Source: Streptomyces sp. NBC_00443 | GTDB taxonomy: Bacteria > Actinomycetota > Actinomycetes > Streptomycetales > Streptomycetaceae | Length of the DNA stretch: 64,000 nucleotides | NCBI RefSeq assembly: GCF_036014175.1 | Contig: NZ_CP107917.1 | Location: 930,001-994,000 of the forward strand | Direction of reading: 5' to 3' | Part shown: piece after piece, positions 34,777 through 43,489 of the stretch | Layout of the letters: every line of letters begins with the position of its first letter | Position numbering within the stretch: the stretch's first letter is position 1 | Made by a program: the position numbers and the translations under genes | Notes under the pieces: generated by a model | The model's input: only the letters and a program-made list of their open reading frames with translations | Database searches by the model: none | Told to the model about the DNA's origin: nothing

Positions 34777-35640
34777 ATGACCGGTGACGCGCCGGACACG
34801 GTCACCGACGAGGTCGTCGCGAGTCTGCGGGGCACGGACGATCCGCGACTGCGGGAGCTGCTGACCGGTCTGGTCCGGCATCTGCACGCCTTCGCGCGGG
34901 AGTCGCGGCTGACGCAGGAGGAGTGGGAGCGGGCGGTCGGGTTCCTGACGGCGACCGGGCAGGCATGCACGCAGACCCGCCAGGAGTTCATCATGCTGTC
35001 CGACGTGCTCGGTCTGTCGATGCTCGTCGAGACGATCAACGAGCGGCACGGCCCCGGCGCCACCGAGTCGACGGTCCTCGGCCCGTTCCACATGACCGAG
35101 TCGCCGGTGCGCGCGCTCGGCGCGAACATCGACCTGGTCGGCGGCGGCGAGCCGTGCGTGGTCAGCGGGCGCGTGCTGTCCCGGGACGGCGCCCCGCTGC
35201 CCGGCGCGGTCGTCGACGTGTGGCAGGCCGACGGCAACGGCTTCTACGACGTGCAGCAGCCGGACGTACAGCCTCCGGGCAACGGCCGCGGCCTGTTCAC
35301 CGCGGACGGCGAGGGACGGTTCCGGTTCCGTACGTGCGTGCCGAGCCCGTACCCGATCCCGACGGACGGACCGGTCGGCACACTGCTGCGGGCCACCGGA
35401 CGGCACCCCTACCGGCCCGCGCACATCCACTTCATCGCCTCGGCCGACGGACACACCCCGGTGACCACGCACATCTTCGTGGCGGGCAGCGACTACCTGG
35501 ACTCGGACGCGGTGTTCGCCGTCAAGCCGGGCCTCGTCAACGACTTCGCGCCGATCGACGACCCGTCTGCGGCAAGGGAGTTCGGCGTGCCGAACCCGTT
35601 CCGGCACGCCCGCTTCGACCTCGTACTGGAGCGGTCGTGA
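34777..35640 (+). CDS. chqB: Hydroxyquinol 1,2-dioxygenase
   Basis: A 287-residue intradiol ring-cleavage dioxygenase that converts hydroxyquinol to maleylacetate. The iron ligands are visible: Tyr157 (NGFYDVQ), Tyr192 (SPYPIP), His216 and His218 (AHIHFI). A helical N-terminal dimerisation domain of about 100 residues with QEFIMLSDVLGLSMLVE is typical of the hydroxyquinol enzymes rather than protocatechuate ones. ATG 34777 follows GGGAAGGAG; a longer in-frame start at 34696 lacks one. It overlaps the next gene by four bases (GTGA), so the operon is tightly coupled. Confidence 0.95.
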   Translation: MTGDAPDTVTDEVVASLRGTDDPRLRELLTGLVRHLHAFARESRLTQEEWERAVGFLTATGQACTQTRQEFIMLSDVLGLSMLVETINERHGPGATESTVLGPFHMTESPVRALGANIDLVGGGEPCVVSGRVLSRDGAPLPGAVVDVWQADGNGFYDVQQPDVQPPGNGRGLFTADGEGRFRFRTCVPSPYPIPTDGPVGTLLRATGRHPYRPAHIHFIASADGHTPVTTHIFVAGSDYLDSDAVFAVKPGLVNDFAPIDDPSAAREFGVPNPFRHARFDLVLERS

Positions 35641-36719
35641 ACGACGCCCTCGACTTCTCCTACGACGCCCTGCCCGTCCGCGTCGTGTTCCGGCCCGGCG
35701 CGGCGGTGTCCGCGACGCCGGGCGAGGTCGAGCGGCTGGGGCTGCGGCGGGTGCTGGTGGTGTGCGGGACTCGGGGCGCGGACACCGCGCGGGCGGTCGC
35801 CGACGCGCTCGGCCCGGCCTGCGTCGGTGTGCACGACCGGGCGCGGATGCACGTCCCCGTCGAGGTCGCCGATGTGGCCGTCCAGGCGGCTCGCGCGGCC
35901 GGCGCCGACGGGTGCGTCGCGGTGGGCGGCGGCTCGTCGATCGGGCTGGGCAAGGCGATCGCCCTGCGCACCGGGCTGCCGCTGATCGCGGTGCCCTCCA
36001 CGTACTCGGGCTCGGAGATGACCCCGGTCTGGGGCCTGACCGAGCATGGCGCCAAACGGACCGGCCGCGACCCGAAGGTGCTGCCCCGCAGCGTGGTCTA
36101 CGACCCCGAGCTCACCCGCTCGCTGCCCGTCCCCCTCTCCGTGACCAGCGGCATCAACGCGCTCGCGCACGCCGTCGAGGCCCTGTACGCCCCCGACACC
36201 TCGCCCCTCGTCGCGCTGATGGCCGAGGAGGGCGTACGGGCGATGGCGCGGGCACTCCCGGCGGTGGCCGAGGAGCCGGCGTCGCCGGCCGCCCGCGGTC
36301 GGGCGCTGTACGGGGCCTGGCTGTGCGGGTCCTGCCTGGGCGCCACCACCATGGGCCTGCATCACAAGCTGTGCCATGTCCTGGGCGGCAGCTTCGGCCT
36401 CCCGCACGCCGAGACGCACACGGTGGTGCTGCCGTACGTCCTGGCCCACAACGCGCCGGCCGCCCCGGACGCGGCCGCCGCCGTGGCCCGCGCCCTGGAA
36501 GCCGCCGACGCTCCGACGGCCCTGTGGGAACTGGCGGGACGCCTCGGCGCGCCCCGCTCGCTCGCCGAACTGGGCCTCACCGAGGCCGACTTGGCAGCAG
36601 CAGCCGCGCAGACCGCGGGCTCGGCGTACGCCAACCCCCGCCCGGTCACCGCCGACGGCGTACTCGCCGTGCTGCGGGCGGCGTACGAGGGCGTGGCACC
36701 GGCCCCGGCCGCCCGCTGA
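35637..36719 (+). CDS. Maleylacetate reductase
   Basis: A 360-residue iron-alcohol-dehydrogenase-family enzyme that reduces maleylacetate to 3-oxoadipate with NAD(P)H. Signature motifs are AVGGGSSIGLGKAIALRTGLP (nucleotide binding), VPSTYSGSEMTPVWGL, and the metal region GLHHKLCHVLGG plus GLPHAETHTVVLPYV. Many maleylacetate reductases lack metal dependence; the His-rich sites here look intact. GTG 35637 overlaps the preceding stop. The position after hydroxyquinol dioxygenase fixes the role. The 3-oxoadipate then needs pathway enzymes not present in the window. Confidence 0.95.
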   Translation: MNDALDFSYDALPVRVVFRPGAAVSATPGEVERLGLRRVLVVCGTRGADTARAVADALGPACVGVHDRARMHVPVEVADVAVQAARAAGADGCVAVGGGSSIGLGKAIALRTGLPLIAVPSTYSGSEMTPVWGLTEHGAKRTGRDPKVLPRSVVYDPELTRSLPVPLSVTSGINALAHAVEALYAPDTSPLVALMAEEGVRAMARALPAVAEEPASPAARGRALYGAWLCGSCLGATTMGLHHKLCHVLGGSFGLPHAETHTVVLPYVLAHNAPAAPDAAAAVARALEAADAPTALWELAGRLGAPRSLAELGLTEADLAAAAAQTAGSAYANPRPVTADGVLAVLRAAYEGVAPAPAAR

Positions 36720-36806
36720 TCCGTGCGCGACCTCAGCCGCCCGCTCCCGCACCCCCTGCTCCCCCACGCTCGAAGATCCCCCCACGACGGAAGAAAGGTG
36801 ATCAGC

Positions 36807-37727
36807 ATGCCCCTCGGTCTAATCAGGAGCCGGAACTCCCGGGGGAGTCGACGCTCGCGAGGAGCGCCGGGCGTCCCATTGCCCGTGCCGGCCGGTGCGG
36901 GTGTCGTGGGCCGTGAGGTCGTGGATCCGGTCGGGCTGCCGATGCGCGGCGCCGACGTGACCGTGACCGCGATGGACTCGCACCAGGTCGTGGCGTCCGG
37001 TACGACGGACCCGTACGGCCTCTTCTTCGCCGCGCTCCCGCCGGGCCGCTACAGCCTCATGATCACGGCCGAGGGCCTGACACCGCACCGGGAGTCGCTG
37101 GACGTCGTCGCCGGTGCGCCGCAGCCCTCCGCGCAGGTCCAGCTGACGTCGGGCCGGCAGCTGGAACTGCCGGCTGCGGGCACCTGGCTGTTCGACCCGC
37201 CGCACACGGCGATCCGGTTCATCGCCAAACATGTCGGCATGGCCCATGTCCACGGCCGCTTCGAGCGGTTCACCGGCGGCATCCGGGTGGCGCCCGACAT
37301 GGCCGATTCCCAGGTGTCGGTGCGCATCGAGGCGGCCAGCATCACCACCGGCAACAACACCCGGGACAGCCATCTGCGTTCGGCCGACTTCCTGGACGTC
37401 CAGCGCTACCCGTACATCGACTTCACCAGCACGCGCTTCGCCTTCCGCGGCGGCGCCAAGTGGACGCTGCAGGGGTCGCTCACCATGCACGGTGTGAGCC
37501 GCTCGGTGGAGCTGGACACCACCTACCTGGGATCGGTCAACGGCGGCTACGGCGAGGAGCTGCGGTGTGCGGCGCTGGCCAGGGCCGAGCTGCACCGGGA
37601 GGACTTCACCCTGAACTGGCGCAGCATGCTGGCCCGCGGAATCGCGGTGGTCGGGCCCACGGTCCAGCTGGAGCTGGACGTCCAGGCGATGTACCGCACG
37701 CACGACACGCCGACCCCTCCCGACTAG
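36807..37727 (+). CDS. YceI family protein with N-terminal carboxypeptidase-regulatory-like domain
   Basis: A 306-residue two-domain protein. Residues 20-120 are a beta-sandwich of carboxypeptidase-regulatory type (GLPMRGADVTVTAMDSHQVV, GLFFAALPPGRYSLMITAEG). Residues 130-300 are a YceI lipocalin-like domain (DPPHTAIRFIAKHVGMAHVHGRF, FLDVQRYPYIDFTST) that binds polyisoprenoids or other lipids. No clear signal peptide is seen. ATG 36807 follows GAAAGGTG. It lies at the end of the hydroxyquinol operon on the same strand, 87 bases after maleylacetate reductase, and may bind a hydrophobic ring compound or a quinone (inference). Confidence 0.88.
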   Translation: MPLGLIRSRNSRGSRRSRGAPGVPLPVPAGAGVVGREVVDPVGLPMRGADVTVTAMDSHQVVASGTTDPYGLFFAALPPGRYSLMITAEGLTPHRESLDVVAGAPQPSAQVQLTSGRQLELPAAGTWLFDPPHTAIRFIAKHVGMAHVHGRFERFTGGIRVAPDMADSQVSVRIEAASITTGNNTRDSHLRSADFLDVQRYPYIDFTSTRFAFRGGAKWTLQGSLTMHGVSRSVELDTTYLGSVNGGYGEELRCAALARAELHREDFTLNWRSMLARGIAVVGPTVQLELDVQAMYRTHDTPTPPD

Positions 37728-37814
37728 GCCAGGATGGCTGAGAGGTACCTCACGCCCCGGTTACGAATTGCTCAACCTCTGGTTGCGACGCGGTGATCGG
37801 GTGACTATGGGGGC

Positions 37815-38201
37815 ATGACACTGGCCCAGCGCGCCATGAAGCAACTGGAAGTCTGGCCCGATCTGAGTTCGGGCCCTGCCAGCTGCGGTGCAGGGCGGGC
37901 ACTGCGCTCCGTCCACAGCGAGATCGTGCACTTCCACTCCGACCATGACGTGGACCTGCACCTGACGGTGTCGGCCATCCGACGTTTCCACGACGACCTC
38001 CGGGAGTCCACCGCGATCAGGCTGGTCCCCGGCTCCGGCTGGGTGACCGTGCATCTCGACTGCGACACGGACGTCGATCTGCTGATGAGCCTGGTCAGCG
38101 CCGCGCTCAAGGCCCACCAGAACGTGCCGTCCCCTGCCGGGAAGCGTCCAGCAGGGGGCGAGTGCAACTTCGGCCGGGTCACGGTGCTGCACCGCCGCTA
38201 G
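37815..38201 (+). CDS. Luciferase-family (DUF5519-type) hypothetical protein
   Basis: A 128-residue protein with the features of the family annotated luciferase domain/DUF5519: EIVHFHSDHDVDLHLTVSAI, WVTVHLDCDTDVDLLMSLVSAAL and a Gly-rich end. The name comes from weak similarity; no light-producing chemistry should be assumed. It shows conserved His and Asp positions that could bind a ligand. ATG 37815 has a Gly-rich upstream run (ATGGGGGC). It is next to but separate from the YceI gene and is convergent with polyphosphate kinase. Confidence 0.7.
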   Translation: MTLAQRAMKQLEVWPDLSSGPASCGAGRALRSVHSEIVHFHSDHDVDLHLTVSAIRRFHDDLRESTAIRLVPGSGWVTVHLDCDTDVDLLMSLVSAALKAHQNVPSPAGKRPAGGECNFGRVTVLHRR

Positions 38202-38210
38202 GCCCTGTCG

Positions 38211-39092
38211 CTAGGAGTCGTCCTCCCCCGCCTCCAGCAGGCCGGCGGCCGCGCCGACTATCCGGGGGTCGGCGGCACCGACGACTTCCTCGTCCTTGTC
38301 GTTGTAGTCGAAGCGGGCCAGCACGCTGCGCATCGCCTCGACGCGCGCACGCTTCTTGTCGTTGCTCTTCACCACGGTCCAGGGCGCGTGCTCGGTGTCC
38401 GTCTCACGGAACATGGCGACCTTGGCGGCGGTGTAGTCGCCCCAGCGGTCCAGCGACGCCAGGTCCATCGGGCTGAGCTTCCACTGCCGTACGGGATCGA
38501 CCTGGCGGATGGTGAACCGGGTGCGCTGCTCGCCCTGGGACACCGAGAACCAGAACTTGATCAGGTCGACGCCGTCGTCGACGAGCATGCGCTCGAAGGC
38601 AGGCGCCTGCCGCATGAAGCGCCGGTACTCGTCATCCGCGCAGAAGCCCATCACCCGCTCCACGCCGGCCCGGTTGTACCAGGACCGGTCGAACAGCACG
38701 ATCTCGCCCGCCGTGGGCAGATGCTCGACGTACCGCTGGAAGTACCACTGCCCGCGCTCCCGCTCGGTCGGCTTCTCCAGCGCCACGACCCGGGCGCCGC
38801 GCGGGTTGAGATGCTCCGTGAACCGCTTGATCGTGCCGCCCTTGCCGGCCGCGTCCCGCCCCTCGAAGACGATGACGAGCCGCCGGCCGCTCTCCTTGAT
38901 CCAGCTCTGCAGTTTCAGCAGTTCTATCTGCTGCAGCCGCTTGTGCCACTCGTACTCCGGGCGCTCCATGCGCTTGTCGTACGGGTAGTTCTCGCGCCAC
39001 GTGTCCACCGGACTTCCGTCCGGCCGGATCAGCACGGGGTCGTCCTGGTCGGTGTAGTCGACGCGCAGCCCTGACAGCAGTTCGGTGTCCAT
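38211..39092 (-). CDS. ppk2: Polyphosphate kinase 2
   Basis: A 293-residue class I PPK2, which uses polyphosphate to phosphorylate nucleoside di- or monophosphates. Walker A EGRDAAGKGG is at residues 77-86, with the lid EKPTERERGQWYFQRYVEHLP and Walker B-type FDRSWYNRAGVERVMGF. The active-site Asp and Arg pairs are intact. ATG 39092 (MDTELLSG) is chosen; two codons earlier is another Met. The C-terminus is Asp/Glu rich. Polyphosphate metabolism helps long-term survival and fits the stress genes around. Confidence 0.95.
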   Translation of the reverse strand: MDTELLSGLRVDYTDQDDPVLIRPDGSPVDTWRENYPYDKRMERPEYEWHKRLQQIELLKLQSWIKESGRRLVIVFEGRDAAGKGGTIKRFTEHLNPRGARVVALEKPTERERGQWYFQRYVEHLPTAGEIVLFDRSWYNRAGVERVMGFCADDEYRRFMRQAPAFERMLVDDGVDLIKFWFSVSQGEQRTRFTIRQVDPVRQWKLSPMDLASLDRWGDYTAAKVAMFRETDTEHAPWTVVKSNDKKRARVEAMRSVLARFDYNDKDEEVVGAADPRIVGAAAGLLEAGEDDS

Positions 39093-39166
39093 ACACACCC
39101 ATGAGAGCGAGCGCTTTCATACGCAGGGCGAACCCAAGGCAAAGATCACGTAACTCCCGGAACGGA

Positions 39167-39631
39167 TCAACGTGATCCGGGCTCGACCAGCCGGGCGAGG
39201 TTGGCCAGCGCCATCCGCGTGCCGGTCTCGTTGTCCGCGGCGGGCACCACGTCGGGGATTCCCTCGTGCACGACGAGGACGTCCGTGCCGCCGTCGGCAT
39301 CCGTGAGGGTGGTGGTCATGGTCATCGTGGAGCGCAGGGCGGGGTCGTCGGTCTCGAACTCGACCTCCTCGACGACCTGCTCGTCCGGTACGAGCCGCAC
39401 GAAGCGGCCGTGGTACGTGTCGGTGTGCGCGTCCGACTTCCCGGTGCCGGTCGGCAGGTCATAGGTGAGCGAGACCCGGAACGCTCCGCCTTCGCGCCCC
39501 TCGAACTCGTACACATGCCCGCTCATGCCGTCCGGAACCCGCCACTTCTCGACGGCGTCCGCGTCCAGCAGCGCCCGGTAGACGGCCGCGCGCGAGGCAT
39601 TCACATGCCAGGAGACCCGCGTCGAGTACAT
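39167..39631 (-). CDS. SRPBCC (AHSA1-like) domain protein
   Basis: A 154-residue START/Bet v1-type fold. It begins with VSWHVNASRAAVYRALLDADAVEKWRVPDGM, the usual opening of activators of Hsp90-type AHSA1 proteins, and ends with the C-terminal helix TGTRMALANLARLVEP. These proteins bind hydrophobic ligands or act as regulator partners. It stands between ppk2 and a MarR gene on the same strand and overlaps neither. Because AHSA1 proteins often pair with ArsR regulators, and none is adjacent, the context is uninformative. Confidence 0.85.
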   Translation of the reverse strand: MYSTRVSWHVNASRAAVYRALLDADAVEKWRVPDGMSGHVYEFEGREGGAFRVSLTYDLPTGTGKSDAHTDTYHGRFVRLVPDEQVVEEVEFETDDPALRSTMTMTTTLTDADGGTDVLVVHEGIPDVVPAADNETGTRMALANLARLVEPGSR

Positions 39632-39659
39632 GGCCTCACGATAGCGGCGGGTGTACGGG

Positions 39660-40088
39660 TCAGGGGGACTCCCAGGAGGCCAGTGCGCGCATCGCCGCCG
39701 CCGTCCGCGTGAACCCGTCCTCGCCCAGCAACGCCCTCGCCTCGGCGTTGAACCGGTCGACCTCCGGCTGCGCGGCGTCGAGTGCGGCGGCCCCGTCGCC
39801 GGTCAACTCCAGCACCACGGCGCGGTGCTCTCGCGGGTGCGCCTGCTTGGCGACCAGACCGGCCGTGGTGAGCCGGCCGACCAGCCCGGTGACCGCGGAC
39901 TCGCGCAGCCCGAGGGTGCGGGCCAGCGCCTGCTGGGTGACGCCCGGCTCGTCACGGATCGCGAACAGTGCGCCGAGCTGGGCCGTGGTGATCCCGGCGG
40001 TGGCCAGCAGGCGCCGGTCGGAGGCGGTGCGCAACTGGTGTGCCGCCCGCTGGAGCAGGAAGAACAGACGCTGATCGGGCTCGGGCAT
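39660..40088 (-). CDS. MarR family transcriptional regulator
   Basis: A 142-residue MarR protein: LFFLLQRAAHQLRTASDRRL at the start, recognition helix TQQALARTLGLRESAVTGLVGRL and wing PREHRAVVLELTGDG. ATG 40088 sets a good N-terminus. The gene is divergent from the hotdog thioesterase, and an ACTTCA/TGAAGT palindrome lies in the gap, the probable operator for both. MarR plus acyl-CoA thioesterase pairs often respond to aromatic or fatty acyl-CoA. Confidence 0.92.
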   Translation of the reverse strand: MPEPDQRLFFLLQRAAHQLRTASDRRLLATAGITTAQLGALFAIRDEPGVTQQALARTLGLRESAVTGLVGRLTTAGLVAKQAHPREHRAVVLELTGDGAAALDAAQPEVDRFNAEARALLGEDGFTRTAAAMRALASWESP

Positions 40089-40128
40089 GGACCGATGTTG
40101 ACAGAGGGGACGGCACGGCGCCATCCTC

Positions 40129-40144
40129 ACTTCACTACTGAAGT
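40129..40144. promoter_or_regulatory. Palindrome ACTTCA-N4-TGAAGT, likely MarR operator
   Basis: Perfect 6-base arms at 40129-40134 and 40139-40144 with spacer CTAC, in the MarR/thioesterase divergent gap. A second feature just downstream repeats GTGACYTACGAT at 40145-40156 and 40158-40169. Confidence 0.7.
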
Positions 40145-40188
40145 GACTTACGATGACGTGACCTACGATCACGGTGGACGGTGGTCTC

Positions 40189-40632
40189 GTGGACAACACC
40201 CTCGATCTGCCTCTCGCCCGCAAGGTGCTGGCCTCCCAACCCTTCAGCGTGCTGCTGGGTGCCAGGCTGACGGCCTTCGGCGACGGCGAGGCGACACTCG
40301 AACTGGACCTCCGTGAGAATCTGCTGCAGCAGCACGGCTTCGCCCACGGCGGTCTGCTCGGCTACGCGGCGGACAACGCGCTGTCGTTCGCCGCGGGCGC
40401 CGCGGTCGGCTTCGGTGTGATGACCGCCGGTTTCACCATCGACTTCCTGCGCCCCGCCAAGGGCGAGACCCTGCGCGCCCATGCCCGGGTGATCCGGGCC
40501 GGCCGTACCCGCGCGGTGTGCCGCTGCGACCTGACGACGGTCGCCGCCGACGGCACCACGACCCTGTGCGCCGTGGCCCAGGGCAGCATCGCGGTCACGG
40601 AACCGGCCCGGGACAGCGAGCGCGACGCCTGA
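40189..40632 (+). CDS. PaaI-type hotdog thioesterase
   Basis: A 147-residue hotdog-fold thioesterase, family of phenylacetyl-CoA and hydroxybenzoyl-CoA thioesterases. Motif QQHGFAHGGLLGYAADNALSF contains the active-site Gly/His and Asp region. Strands follow in TAGFTIDFLRPAKGETLRAHARVI. GTG 40189 is the likely start (an in-frame GTG at 40174 is possible). Beside the divergent MarR gene it suggests a small regulated module that clears CoA esters, perhaps from aromatic acids. Confidence 0.85.
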   Translation: MDNTLDLPLARKVLASQPFSVLLGARLTAFGDGEATLELDLRENLLQQHGFAHGGLLGYAADNALSFAAGAAVGFGVMTAGFTIDFLRPAKGETLRAHARVIRAGRTRAVCRCDLTTVAADGTTTLCAVAQGSIAVTEPARDSERDA

Positions 40633-40647
40633 CGGCACCCCTGAGGT

Positions 40648-41976
40648 TCAGCGCACGAGACAGGGCCGCTTCGCGTCGAAGGTCCAGCCGTCGACCAGGT
40701 ATCGCATGCCGACGGCGTCGTCCCGGCCCGACAGCGCCTTCTCCTTGTAGAGCTCGTGTGCCGCCAGGAGTCGGTCCATGTCCAGGTGGATGCCGAGTCC
40801 GGGCGTGTCCGGTACGGCGACCTCGCCGCCGGCGATCCTCGGCGGCTCCACGGTGAGACGCTCCAGCCCCTCCTGCCAGATCCAGTGGGTGTCCAGGGCG
40901 TTGTACTCGCCGGGTGCGGCCGCTCCGCAGTGGGCCATCATCGCCAGGGAGATGTCGAAGTGGTTGTTGGAGTGGCAGCCCCAGGTCAGCCCCATCGCGT
41001 TGCACAGCTGGGCGACGCGCACCGACCCCTGCATGGTCCAGAAGTGCGGGTCGGCGAGCGGGATGGACACCGACTGCAGCGCCAGGGCGTGGGTGAGCTG
41101 ACGCCAGTCCGTGGCGATCATGTTGGTCGCCGTGGGCAGCCCGGTGGCCCGGCGGAACTCCGCGAGGATCTCGCGCCCCGAGTAGCCGCCCTCAGCCCCG
41201 CAGGGGTCCTCGGCATAGGCCAGGGTGCCGAGGAGGGGACGGCACAGCTCGACCGCCTCGTGCAGCGACCAGGCGCCGTTGGGGTCGAGGGTGATCCGCG
41301 CCTCGGGGAAGCGGTCCTTGAGCGCGGTGACGGCCTTGACCTCCTCCGCGCCGGGCAGGACACCGCCCTTGAGCTTGAAGTCACGGAAGCCGTAGTGGTC
41401 GTAGGTGGCCTCGGCCTGCCGGACGATCGCCTCGGGGGTCAGCGCCTCCTCGTGCCGGATGCGGTACCAGTCGACGTCGGCGTCGGGTGCGCGGACGTAG
41501 TCCAGGTCGGTCCGGTCCGGGTCGCCGACGTAGAAGAGGTAGCCGAGTACCCGTACGGAGTCGCGCTGTTGCCCGTCGCCGAGGAGGGCGGCGACCGGGA
41601 CTTCGAGGTGCTGGCCGAGCAGGTCGAGGAGGGCCGACTCGACGGCGGTGACCGCGTGGACGGTGGTGCGCAGGTCGTAGGTCTGGGCGCCGCGGCCTCC
41701 CGTGTCGCGGTGGGCGAAGGTGGACTCTATGGCGCTCAGGACGCGCTTGTAGTCGCCCACGCGCGCTCCGACGACGAGCGCTGCGGCGTCGCGCAGGGTC
41801 CGGGTGATCTTCTCGCCGCCGGGCACCTCACTGAGGCCCGTACGCCCTTCGGAGTCCTCGAGGACGACGACGTTACGGGTGAAGTACGGGGCGTGCGCGC
41901 CGGAGAGGTTGAGGAGCATCGAGTCGTGGCCGGCGACCGGATAGACAGAGAAGCGGGTGACGACGGGCTGGGTCAT
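40648..41976 (-). CDS. gudD: Glucarate dehydratase
   Basis: A 442-residue enolase-superfamily enzyme that dehydrates D-glucarate to 5-keto-4-deoxyglucarate. Features are [10 protein letters not shown] (catalytic Lys), metal ligands in ITLDPNGAW and [25 protein letters not shown], and [11 protein letters not shown] with the catalytic His. The N-terminal capping domain begins [29 protein letters not shown], as in known GudD. It is 38 bases downstream of the GntP-type permease, so substrate uptake and first step are in one operon. Confidence 0.95.
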   Translation of the reverse strand: MTQPVVTRFSVYPVAGHDSMLLNLSGAHAPYFTRNVVVLEDSEGRTGLSEVPGGEKITRTLRDAAALVVGARVGDYKRVLSAIESTFAHRDTGGRGAQTYDLRTTVHAVTAVESALLDLLGQHLEVPVAALLGDGQQRDSVRVLGYLFYVGDPDRTDLDYVRAPDADVDWYRIRHEEALTPEAIVRQAEATYDHYGFRDFKLKGGVLPGAEEVKAVTALKDRFPEARITLDPNGAWSLHEAVELCRPLLGTLAYAEDPCGAEGGYSGREILAEFRRATGLPTATNMIATDWRQLTHALALQSVSIPLADPHFWTMQGSVRVAQLCNAMGLTWGCHSNNHFDISLAMMAHCGAAAPGEYNALDTHWIWQEGLERLTVEPPRIAGGEVAVPDTPGLGIHLDMDRLLAAHELYKEKALSGRDDAVGMRYLVDGWTFDAKRPCLVR

Positions 41977-42014
41977 GACGGGCGGATGCCGTTCTCGTGA
42001 GGGGGGTGGGCGGG

Positions 42015-43352
42015 TCAGATGCCGAGGGCGTCGAGGACCGGTTCCAGGACCAGTACGCCGGCCAGGCCGAGGAGTGCGAGCACCGTCGTGTACGTGGTGC
42101 GCGCCTTGATCGCGTCGAGGACGGACAGGTTGAAGTACTCCTTGAACATCCAGAATCCCGGGTCGTTGACGTGGGAGAAGGCGATCGAGCCGCAGGAGAC
42201 GGCGAGCACCATCACCTCGGGGTGGACGCCGCTGCCCGCGAGCAGGGGCAGTGCCACCCCGGAGGCGGTGACGACGGCGACGGTCGCGGAGCCGAGGGCG
42301 ATGCGCAGGATGGCCGCGATCAGCCAGGCGAGGAGGATCGGGGAGATCGACCAGCCGTCGGTGGCGTCCTTGATGTAGTCGGATATGCCGCCTTCGACGA
42401 GTACGTTCTTGAAGGCGCCGCCCGCCCCGATGACGAGCAGGATCATCGCCATCGCCTGGGCGGCCTCTTTACACGAGGCGCTGACCTCGGCCAGGCTGCG
42501 GCCGATGCGCGGGCCGAACGCCCAGATCGCCACGAGCAGGGTGAGCAGCAGGGCGATCGGCGCGGACCCGATGAAGGCGACGAAGTGCAGCAGGCCGTTG
42601 TCGCCGGAGGAGGCGAGGTCGGTCACCGCGGCCCCGGCGATCAGGACCACGGGCAGCAGGGCGACGGACAGCGACCAGCCCATGCCGGGCATCTCGTCGT
42701 CCTCGAAGACCCGGTCGCTGACCAGACCCTTGGGGATGGCGGGGTTCATCGCCCGGACGAAGGGGAGGCGCGGCCACAGCAGGGCGATGAACGCGCCGAC
42801 CGGGACGGCGATGAACAGGCCGTAGAACAGGGTGAGTCCGACGGACGCGTGGAAGGTGGCGGCCACCGCGGTGGGGCCCGGGTGGGGCGGCAGGAAGCTG
42901 TGCATGGTGGACAGGGCGATCGACATGGGCAGCCCCACCCACAGCAGGTTGGCCCGAGTGACCCGGACGAGGGTGAAGGCGATCGGCACGATGATGACGA
43001 AGGCCACCTCGTAGAACATCGTGACGCCGATGAGCATGGCCGTCAGCACCATGGCCACCTGCACCCAGCGCGGCCCGCACACGTCGAGGAGCCGGGCGGC
43101 TATTCGCTGGGCGGCACCGGAGTCCCCCATCACCCGGCCGACCATCGCACCGAGCCCGATGGTGAGCATGGTGTCACCGATCTGGTCGCCGATGCCCTCG
43201 GCGAGGACGTCCGGGATCGTCTCCAGCCCGATCCCCTGGACCAGGCCGACGCCCACCGCCACCAGGAGCAGGGCGGCAAAGCCGTTCAGGCGGAGTTTGG
43301 TCATCAGGACGAGCAGGACCAGGACGCTGATCCCGACCACCACGAGCGGCAT
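42015..43352 (-). CDS. GntP family permease (gluconate/glucarate type)
   Basis: A 445-residue, 12-14 helix permease of the GntP family. Runs include [43 protein letters not shown], the [26 protein letters not shown] motif and SFLPPHPG, all typical of gluconate:H+ symporters. Followed by gudD, so glucarate or a related aldarate is the probable substrate rather than gluconate. Its 5' region carries paired palindromes and is A/T-rich, the main control point of the operon. Confidence 0.93.
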   Translation of the reverse strand: MPLVVVGISVLVLLVLMTKLRLNGFAALLLVAVGVGLVQGIGLETIPDVLAEGIGDQIGDTMLTIGLGAMVGRVMGDSGAAQRIAARLLDVCGPRWVQVAMVLTAMLIGVTMFYEVAFVIIVPIAFTLVRVTRANLLWVGLPMSIALSTMHSFLPPHPGPTAVAATFHASVGLTLFYGLFIAVPVGAFIALLWPRLPFVRAMNPAIPKGLVSDRVFEDDEMPGMGWSLSVALLPVVLIAGAAVTDLASSGDNGLLHFVAFIGSAPIALLLTLLVAIWAFGPRIGRSLAEVSASCKEAAQAMAMILLVIGAGGAFKNVLVEGGISDYIKDATDGWSISPILLAWLIAAILRIALGSATVAVVTASGVALPLLAGSGVHPEVMVLAVSCGSIAFSHVNDPGFWMFKEYFNLSVLDAIKARTTYTTVLALLGLAGVLVLEPVLDALGI

Positions 43353-43404
43353 ATGTCAGTTCTCCTTTGAACGCCGACCGCCTACGTTCACCCCGCTGAA
43401 CGGG

Positions 43405-43439
43405 GTCTTCACATGAAGACGTCGTCTACATATGAAGAC
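43405..43439. promoter_or_regulatory. Two tandem palindromes, consensus GTCTTCATATGAAGAC
   Basis: GTCTTCACATGAAGAC at 43405-43420 and GTCTACATATGAAGAC at 43424-43439 each match the 16-base palindrome GTCTTCATATGAAGAC with one difference. They are spaced 19 bases apart, immediately upstream of the GntP permease and glucarate dehydratase. Likely a regulator binding site, possibly of GntR or IclR type; no candidate regulator gene is adjacent. Confidence 0.8.
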
Positions 43440-43489
43440 GGAGATTATGTTCATGGATGGTCAAGGTCAATGGGTCTGCGCCTGTTGAT

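Noticed and set aside
39093-39166. GAAAGCGCTCGC as a LacI-type operator near ppk2
   Set aside because: The sequence is not symmetric around AGCGCT, and no LacI gene is adjacent.
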